A stretch of DNA of 64,000 bases from Williamsia herbipolensis (lineage in GTDB: Bacteria > Actinomycetota > Actinomycetes > Mycobacteriales > Mycobacteriaceae), in contig NZ_JXYP01000022.1 in NCBI RefSeq assembly GCF_000964005.1, positions 29,303 to 93,302 of the forward strand, written 5' to 3'. Of the stretch, positions 58,241-64,000 are shown piece after piece. A program made the translations under genes and the position numbers. Below the pieces are notes generated by a model. The model was not told the origin of the DNA. It did no database searches and was given only the letters and a program-made list of their open reading frames with translations. Position 1 is the stretch's first letter. The number at the start of each line of letters is the position of its first letter.

Positions 58241-60844
58241 TCAGGCCGCGGATTCGCGGCGCGCGTGCACGGTGGTCCGTTCGCGGGCGGGGCGCCCGAT
58301 GTCGGTGGCGATCTTCCGGAGCTCGGCGACGGTCTTCTCCGACCCGTGCTGCGAACCGGCCATGCGCGAGATCGTCTCCTCCATCAGCGTGCCGCCCAGA
58401 TCGTTCGCGCCGCCCTGCAGCATCACCTGGGTACCGGCGGTGCCGAGCTTGACCCAGCTCGTCTGGATGTTGTGGATCCGACCGTGCAGCATCACCCGCG
58501 CGAGCGCGTGCACCGCACGGTTGTCGCGGTGCGTGGGTCCCGGCCGGGATGCGCCCGCGAGGTACAGCGGCGAGCTCTGGTGCACGAACGGCAGCGGCAC
58601 GAACTCGGTGAAACCGCCTGTGCGATCCTGGATCCCGCGGAGGATGTTGAGGTGACCCACCCAGTGCTTCGGGGCGTCGACATGGCCGTACATCATCGTC
58701 GAACTCGAGCGCAGACCCACCTCGTGGGCGGTGGTCACCACCTCGATCCACTCCGCGGTGGGCAGTTTGCCCTTGGTGAGGACCCAGCGGACCTCGTCGT
58801 CGAGGATCTCCGCGGCGGTGCCGGGGATGGTGTCGAGGCCGGCCTCACGCAGCGCCGTCAGCCACTCCCGGATGCTCTGGCCACCCCGGGAGGCGCCGTT
58901 GACGATCTCCATCGGCGAGAAGGCGTGCACGTGCATCGACGGCACGCGGGCCTTCACCGCGCGCACCAGGTCGGCGTACCCGGTGACGGGCAACTCGGGG
59001 TCGATGCCGCCCTGCATGCAGACCTCGGTCGCCCCGGCCACGTGGGCCTCCCAGGCGCGGTCGGCGACCTCCTCGGCCGCGAGTGTGTAGGCGTCGGCGT
59101 CCCCCTTGCGCTGGGCGAACGCACAGAACCGGCATCCGGTGTAGCAGATGTTGGTGAAGTTGATGTTGCGGTTCACGACGTAGGTCACGTCGTCGCCGTT
59201 GACCTCCTTGCGCAGCGAGTCGGCCAGTGCCACAAGCGCTTCGAGGCCATCGCCGTCGGCGGTGGCAAGCGCCAGGTAGTCCGCGTCGCTGCACGCCGCC
59301 GGGTCGGACTCGGCGTGGCGCAGCGCCGTGAGGACCTCGGAATCGAGGCGGGCGGGCGCACCCGCGGCGTCGGCCGACAGCGCGAGCACCTGCTCGCGCA
59401 CGGTGTCCCAGTCACCGAAGGCGCTGCCGAGATCGCTGCGGGTCTCGGTGTTGCGTCCGTCGGTGTCGATGGCGGTGTGCAGATCGACCCGTCCACTCGA
59501 CTGCCAGTCCTCGTCGGGCTCCTGCCACGGCCGGCCCACGGGGATCACGTCGGCGGCGAGGCCGGTCACCGGGTCGGCCAGCGCCTGCACGTGGCCGGTG
59601 ATGCGCGGATCGATCCACGGTTGTTCCGCCAGCACGTACTGCGGTTGCGCCGCAACACGTTCGGTGAGGCGGTACCCCGCGGCCGCGGTGATCTCGGCGA
59701 GCGCGTCGAGGTTGGGCCACGGCCGTTCGGGGTTCACGTGGTCGGGGGTCAACGGCGACACGCCGCCCCAGTCGTCGACCCCGGCACCGATCAGCGCTGC
59801 GCACTCGGCGGCGGAGACGAGGTTCGGCGGGGCCTGGATGCGCATCGACGGACCGAGCAGGACGCGGGCGACGGCCACCGCGGCGACGAACTCGTCGATG
59901 TCGGCATCGGGTACCGACCGCATGGCGGTGTCGGACTTGGCCCGGAAGTTCTGGACGATCACCTCCTGGATGTGACCGAAGGCCTTGTGGGTCGACCGGA
60001 TCTCGAGGATCGACTCGGCCCGCTCGAGGCGCGTCTCACCGATGCCGACGAGGATCCCGGTGGTGAACGGCACCGACAGACGTCCGGCGTCGACGAGCAC
60101 CCGCTTGCGGACCTCGGGATCCTTGTCTGGGCTGCCGAAGTGGCACTCACCCTTGTCGGTGAACAGTCGCCGCGAGGTGGTCTCGAGCATCATGCCCATC
60201 GACGGTGCAACGGGCTTGAGTCGTGAGATCTCCTGCCAGCTCATCACCCCGGGATTGAGGTGGGGCAGGAGCCCGGTCTCCTCGAGAACGCGGATCGACG
60301 CCGCACGCACGTAGTCGAGCGTCGAATCGTAACCACGCTCGTCGAGCCACTGTGCCGCCTCCGGCCAGCGGTCCTCGGGACGGTCGCCGAGGGTGAACAG
60401 CGCTTCTTTGCAACCGAGTTCGGCGCCGCGACGCGCGATGTCGAGGACCTCGTCCATCTCCAGGAACGGGCCGTGCCCGTCGCGCGCGAGCTTGCCGGGC
60501 ACGGTGACGAAGGTGCAGTAGTGGCAGCGGTCGCGACACAGTCGGGTGAGCGGGATGAACACCTTGCGCGAGTAGGTGACCTGACGTTCGCGCCCGGCGG
60601 CCACCAGACCGGCGTCGCGCACGCGGGCCGCCGAGGCACACAGATCGGCGAGATCCTCGCCGCGCGCGGCGAGGAGCACCGCGGCCTCGTCGGCGTTGAC
60701 TGTCGCACCGTCGCGCACCCGACGCAGGGCGCGGCGCATGGCCGAGGCGGTCGGCGCCGGTTCGCTGGGCGTCACCGCGGACGCGGTGGCGTTCGGGAAG
60801 CTCGGAGCGGGCAGAGCGGTGGACTCTTGGTGTTCGGAAGTCAC
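58241..60844 (-). CDS. fbiC: Fo synthase (7,8-didemethyl-8-hydroxy-5-deazariboflavin synthase), CofG-CofH fusion
   Basis: An 867-residue protein fusing two radical-SAM enzymes. The CofG-like half has its cluster motif CRDRCHYC near residue 80, and the CofH-like half has CYTGCRFC near residue 550. It joins tyrosine and a pyrimidine from flavin synthesis to make Fo, the chromophore of F420. A GTG at 60844 ([12 protein letters not shown]) gives the best match to the mycobacterial N-terminus; an ATG at 60862 is the alternative. fbiA and fbiB are at 34.8-37.2 kb in this window. Confidence 0.95.
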   Translation of the reverse strand: MTSEHQESTALPAPSFPNATASAVTPSEPAPTASAMRRALRRVRDGATVNADEAAVLLAARGEDLADLCASAARVRDAGLVAAGRERQVTYSRKVFIPLTRLCRDRCHYCTFVTVPGKLARDGHGPFLEMDEVLDIARRGAELGCKEALFTLGDRPEDRWPEAAQWLDERGYDSTLDYVRAASIRVLEETGLLPHLNPGVMSWQEISRLKPVAPSMGMMLETTSRRLFTDKGECHFGSPDKDPEVRKRVLVDAGRLSVPFTTGILVGIGETRLERAESILEIRSTHKAFGHIQEVIVQNFRAKSDTAMRSVPDADIDEFVAAVAVARVLLGPSMRIQAPPNLVSAAECAALIGAGVDDWGGVSPLTPDHVNPERPWPNLDALAEITAAAGYRLTERVAAQPQYVLAEQPWIDPRITGHVQALADPVTGLAADVIPVGRPWQEPDEDWQSSGRVDLHTAIDTDGRNTETRSDLGSAFGDWDTVREQVLALSADAAGAPARLDSEVLTALRHAESDPAACSDADYLALATADGDGLEALVALADSLRKEVNGDDVTYVVNRNINFTNICYTGCRFCAFAQRKGDADAYTLAAEEVADRAWEAHVAGATEVCMQGGIDPELPVTGYADLVRAVKARVPSMHVHAFSPMEIVNGASRGGQSIREWLTALREAGLDTIPGTAAEILDDEVRWVLTKGKLPTAEWIEVVTTAHEVGLRSSSTMMYGHVDAPKHWVGHLNILRGIQDRTGGFTEFVPLPFVHQSSPLYLAGASRPGPTHRDNRAVHALARVMLHGRIHNIQTSWVKLGTAGTQVMLQGGANDLGGTLMEETISRMAGSQHGSEKTVAELRKIATDIGRPARERTTVHARRESAA

Positions 60845-60893
60845 CTGACGATCATGCGCCATTCGCCGTCGACAGAGGCGGTCGAGGCCACCA

Positions 60894-61262
60894 TCACCCT
60901 CGTCCCACGGGCAGTCGGCCACTCCAGGACAGCACGACGGGGACCCCGACACCCACCGCGACCAGCAACAACGTGCGCCAATCGCCGAACAGAAGCGCGT
61001 CGCCGCCGGGGCCGCCGAGGAGCCCAACCGCCACGGCCAGCAGCCATCCGGCCAGCGGCAGGTAGCGCAGCGATCCACTGTCGAGGCCCGACGCCAGCCA
61101 GATGAGCAGGCCGTTGACCGCACCGCCGATCACCGCGGTGATCGGCATCGGCACCGACCCGACGTAGGAGTTGACGAACGCCAGCGACAGCAGGCCGACG
61201 ACGAACCCGTCCACCGCGAGCGCGCCGAGCAGCAGTCGGTCCCGGGTGTCCACGGCGCTCAC
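60894..61262 (-). CDS. Small four-helix membrane protein (Rv1171-like)
   Basis: A 122-residue protein with four predicted membrane helices (for instance [38 protein letters not shown] and [17 protein letters not shown]). It starts with GTG at 61262, overlapping the mshB stop by four bases. The same small membrane gene follows mshB in M. tuberculosis. No function is known. Confidence 0.78.
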   Translation of the reverse strand: MSAVDTRDRLLLGALAVDGFVVGLLSLAFVNSYVGSVPMPITAVIGGAVNGLLIWLASGLDSGSLRYLPLAGWLLAVAVGLLGGPGGDALLFGDWRTLLLVAVGVGVPVVLSWSGRLPVGRG

Positions 61263-62158
61263 ACCTCTCGCGTCGACGGCCCGAACAGGTCGTTCTCGCG
61301 TCCGCCCGGCTCGGTCGGCTCGAGGTCGCCGTCCACGAGGATCAGATGCTCCTCGGCGAAGATCGGCTGCAGGATGTTGTTCGACAGGGCGTATTCGGTG
61401 CGCGACGGCGACACCGTGACCTGGGTGGCGTGTGCGGCGAGGGCGTCGACCTTGCGGTCGAGGACCGTGCTCACGTCGATGGCGGTGGTGATCTCGTCGT
61501 CGCGGTAGCGGGGCAGTTCGCCGTGCAGCGGCATCCGCCAGCCCTGGGGGACGCGGTCGACGGCCTCGTCGAGACCCTGCGCGAGTGCCGACGCCTCGGT
61601 CACCGACCAGTAGTGCTTGGCGACCGACCATCCGCGCTCGCGGGCCTCGGCGATCGCGGCTCCGCAGATCCGGTGGACCGTGAGGTGATCGGGGTGGCCG
61701 TAGGTCCCCGCGGGGTCGTAACCGACGACGACCTGCGGCCGCCGCTCCACGATGACGTCGGCCAGCGCCGAGACCGGTTCGGCGATCGGGGCACCGACGA
61801 AGGCCCGCGGGTGTGACGCCGAGGGCGCCCCGGCCATGCCGGAGTCGCGCCAGCGGCCGGCGCCACCGAGGAACAGCGGGGTGAGGGGTTCGGCACCGTC
61901 GGGGCTCAGTGCGGCGAGCGCGCGGGTGAGTTCGGCGATGCGGTAGCCGCCGAGCTGATCGGCGCCGCCGTCGGCGGCGAGCATCGCCCACTGCTCGCCG
62001 ATGACCTCGCCCTCCTCACCGAGCGTGCAGGTCACCACGGTGACCTCGGCGCCCTCGTCGAGGTACCGGGCGATGATCCCGCCGGTCATGATCGACTCGT
62101 CGTCGGGGTGGGCGTGCACCACCAGCAGGCGCGCTCCGGCGCGGTTCACGGTGCTCAT
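61259..62158 (-). CDS. mshB: N-acetyl-1-D-myo-inositol-2-amino-2-deoxy-alpha-D-glucopyranoside deacetylase
   Basis: A 299-residue LmbE-like zinc deacetylase. The zinc ligands are His and Asp in AHPDDE near residue 16 and a late His in GTYGHPDHLTVH. GCG-like TLGEEGEVIGEQWAMLAADGGADQLGG is the MshB-specific loop. It makes GlcN-Ins in mycothiol synthesis. Its ATG overlaps the lpqW stop by four bases, and its end overlaps the small membrane gene in the same way. Confidence 0.94.
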   Translation of the reverse strand: MSTVNRAGARLLVVHAHPDDESIMTGGIIARYLDEGAEVTVVTCTLGEEGEVIGEQWAMLAADGGADQLGGYRIAELTRALAALSPDGAEPLTPLFLGGAGRWRDSGMAGAPSASHPRAFVGAPIAEPVSALADVIVERRPQVVVGYDPAGTYGHPDHLTVHRICGAAIAEARERGWSVAKHYWSVTEASALAQGLDEAVDRVPQGWRMPLHGELPRYRDDEITTAIDVSTVLDRKVDALAAHATQVTVSPSRTEYALSNNILQPIFAEEHLILVDGDLEPTEPGGRENDLFGPSTREV

Positions 62159-64000
62159 CGGTCCGCGAGCCGCCAGCCGCCGGTGGCGCCGAAGATGGCC
62201 GTCCCGACCGGGCCCTGCAGCGGCACATCTCGCACGCCGGGCCCGATCGCGGTCAGCATCGAGTCCTGGTAGACGGGCAGATAGACGTGCTGCTCGGCGA
62301 TCACCGCAGCGGCGGTGCGCAGATCGGCGATGGGGTCGACCGATCCCATCGCCCGGGCGGCGAGACCGACCAGGGTCGGGTCGCACAACCCCGACACGTT
62401 GCTGGGGAACCGCACCTGATCGCTGTCGTTGCGCCCGCCGCCCTGATCGGCGGTCGAGGTCCCGGTGGTGGTGGTCGGCACCGACGACGGCGTCGCGCTG
62501 CCCGACGCCGGGGCGCCGCTCGAGGCGGTGCCCGACGCGGGTGCGGCGTCGGTCTGGTCGCATTCCACGGCCGAGGCCAACCGCGTCGCGGGCGTCACCG
62601 ACGCGGTGCGCCAGCCGACGACGAGGTCCACGTCGCCACCGGTGAGGGCGGGACCGTAGAGCTCCGCCGACGTCAGTGCGCGCACATCGGTGGCGATGCC
62701 CGCCGCCCGGAGCTGGTCGGCGACGCTGTCGGCCGCGGCGCGGGTGCGCACGTCGCCGGCGACCACGCCGACGCGGACCGACAGCGTCGACCCGCCGCGC
62801 TGCAGCGGCACAACTCCGCTGGGCAGGGACGGTCCCGACGCGGCGTCGGTCGTCGAGGGTGCCGTGGTGGTGGTCGGGGTCGTCGTGGTGGGGGTGGTCG
62901 TTCCCGTCGTGGTGCCGCTGCCGGTGGGGGTCGTAGAGACCGCGGACGGCACAGGGAAGTACCCCGCCGACGACAGCAGCGACGAGATCGCCTCGGGAGA
63001 CGGGCGTGTGGAATCGACGGGTACGTAGCCGGGGTCGGTGGGTACGAGGACCGCGCCCGCGAAGGGGGTCACGGTGGACTCCCCGGCACTGGCGTCGGTG
63101 AGCACCTGCGGGTCGATGATCCCCAGCACGGCCTGACGGACCGACGGCAGCGACATCGACGGGGTGCGCGTGTTCACCGTGACGCCCAGCGAACGGCCGA
63201 CCGGGGTGCGCCCGGTGGCGACACCGGGGATCGCGGACAGGGTGCCCGCGAGCGCGGGTCCGCCGGCGAGGGCGACGACGCGGGTGTCGGTCGACCGGAT
63301 CGACTCGGCGAGCTGGCTCGCGGTGCCGACGCGGTGCAGGACGATCTGATCGACCACGGCCGGTGTCCGCCAGAAGCGGTCGTTGCGTTGAAGACGGACC
63401 TCGTCGCGGCTCGTGTCGATGACGGTGATCGAGTAGCGCCCCGCCGACACCGGGAGACCGACGTCCATCCCGGTCTGGAACCCCTGGGGCACACCCCGCA
63501 ACACGTGCGACGGCAGCATCGCCGAGAACAGTTCACGCCACGCCGGATACGGGGTGCGGAAGCGCACCACCGCCTCCTTGCCGCCGGCGCGCGAGGCGAC
63601 GTCGTCGATGAGTCGGTACCCGGCGGGGGCGATGGTGCCGGGCTGACGGGACATCTGCTGCCACAGGTAGGAGAAGTCGTCGGCGGTGACCGGGAGGCCG
63701 TCGGACCACTGCGCGTCCTGCGCGATGCGGTAGGTCACGGTGAACGGCGACTGTGAGGTGACCTCGGCGCCGTCGAGGACGGCGGTGTCGAGCGCCCACG
63801 ACACGCCGCCGGGTCCGGCGCTCGGGATGAAGGCGCTGGGCAGGGTCATCGCCGCGACCGCCGCGGTGACCGGGCTCTGATCAGCCGACAGGTGCGGGTT
63901 GAACCCCAAGCCGATGCTGTCGGTCGCGACCGAGATGGTCTGTCCCTGCGGCACGTCGGTGGCCGGGGGCGGGGTCTCGGACTGTTGGACCGGCGGGGGC
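62155..64000 (-). CDS. lpqW: LpqW-like solute-binding-family lipoprotein, N-terminus outside window
   Basis: At least 614 residues; the signal peptide and lipobox lie past the window edge. The visible N-terminus (PPPVQQSETPPPATD) is a Pro-rich tether, followed by an oligopeptide-binding (SBP_bac_5) fold: GLGFNPHLSADQSP, WSDGLPVTADDFSYLWQQM, VRLQRNDRFW. In mycobacteria LpqW controls the split between PIM and lipoarabinomannan synthesis. Two low-complexity Thr/Pro/Ser inserts (about 62860-62935 and 62440-62570) interrupt the fold. It heads the lpqW-mshB-membrane gene operon. Confidence 0.9.
   Translation of the reverse strand, partial: PPPVQQSETPPPATDVPQGQTISVATDSIGLGFNPHLSADQSPVTAAVAAMTLPSAFIPSAGPGGVSWALDTAVLDGAEVTSQSPFTVTYRIAQDAQWSDGLPVTADDFSYLWQQMSRQPGTIAPAGYRLIDDVASRAGGKEAVVRFRTPYPAWRELFSAMLPSHVLRGVPQGFQTGMDVGLPVSAGRYSITVIDTSRDEVRLQRNDRFWRTPAVVDQIVLHRVGTASQLAESIRSTDTRVVALAGGPALAGTLSAIPGVATGRTPVGRSLGVTVNTRTPSMSLPSVRQAVLGIIDPQVLTDASAGESTVTPFAGAVLVPTDPGYVPVDSTRPSPEAISSLLSSAGYFPVPSAVSTTPTGSGTTTGTTTPTTTTPTTTTAPSTTDAASGPSLPSGVVPLQRGGSTLSVRVGVVAGDVRTRAAADSVADQLRAAGIATDVRALTSAELYGPALTGGDVDLVVGWRTASVTPATRLASAVECDQTDAAPASGTASSGAPASGSATPSSVPTTTTGTSTADQGGGRNDSDQVRFPSNVSGLCDPTLVGLAARAMGSVDPIADLRTAAAVIAEQHVYLPVYQDSMLTAIGPGVRDVPLQGPVGTAIFGATGGWRLADR

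Overview
The window comes from a high-GC actinobacterium, most likely a mycolic-acid-producing member of the Mycobacteriales (Gordonia or Williamsia type). The support is gene content and order. fbiA, fbiB and fbiC for coenzyme F420, mshB for mycothiol, lpqW, whiB2, gpgS, folP2, the actinobacterial dapC/D/E genes, glgC/glgM, class Ib nrdHIE/nrdF and a manA-manB operon are all present. Orthologues were recognised from memory of protein sequence and of the M. tuberculosis gene order; no search was run.

Layout. Three blocks that are far apart in M. tuberculosis lie side by side. Block 1 (1-27860) follows Rv3031 to Rv3055: a polysaccharide glycosyltransferase pair, an acyltransferase, a beta-propeller lipoprotein, a methyltransferase with a crotonase, a NUDIX-ABC pair, serB2, ctaD, fecB, nrdF, nrdE, nrdI, nrdH, an FMN reductase and a TetR regulator. 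Into this are set lineage-specific genes: a DUF222-HNH endonuclease with its own repeats (4820-6676), an esterase, a LigD-type polymerase with an M13 protease, a beta-carbonic anhydrase, and a MarR/SDR pair. Block 2 (27844-37741) follows Rv3255c to Rv3262: manA, an SIS-like gene, manB, a PAP2 membrane protein, a DUF3499 gene, a zincin-like gene, whiB2, fbiA, fbiB and a NUDIX gene. Block 3 (37728-64000) runs in reverse from Rv1213 to Rv1166: glgC, glgM, an rRNA methyltransferase, a DUF3117 gene, a DivIVA-like gene, gpgS, folP2, fadD6, two LOG genes, dapE, dapD, dapC, fdxC, fbiC, a small membrane protein, mshB and lpqW. Both block junctions are convergent gene pairs whose 3' ends overlap.

Functions cluster into envelope and storage glycans (GH57/GT, manA/manB, glgC/glgM, gpgS, lpqW), lysine and diaminopimelate synthesis (dapC, dapD, dapE), F420 and mycothiol redox cofactors, deoxynucleotide supply, and small accessory modules. 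One of these is a cysteine dioxygenase-rhodanese-unknown operon.

Most interesting signals: a LexA-like box over the -10 of the DUF222-HNH gene with an adjacent inverted repeat and 58-bp tandem repeat; paired 16-bp palindromes in the MarR/SDR intergenic region; a 69-bp repeat present at two convergent gene ends; a cluster of WhiA-type GACAC motifs between whiB2 and fbiA; a nucleoside transporter whose C-terminus is broken by an internal deletion; and a repeated -10-to-start-codon spacing that predicts leaderless mRNAs. No rRNA, tRNA, CRISPR array or insertion sequence was seen, and nothing amounts to a complete novel multi-gene system.
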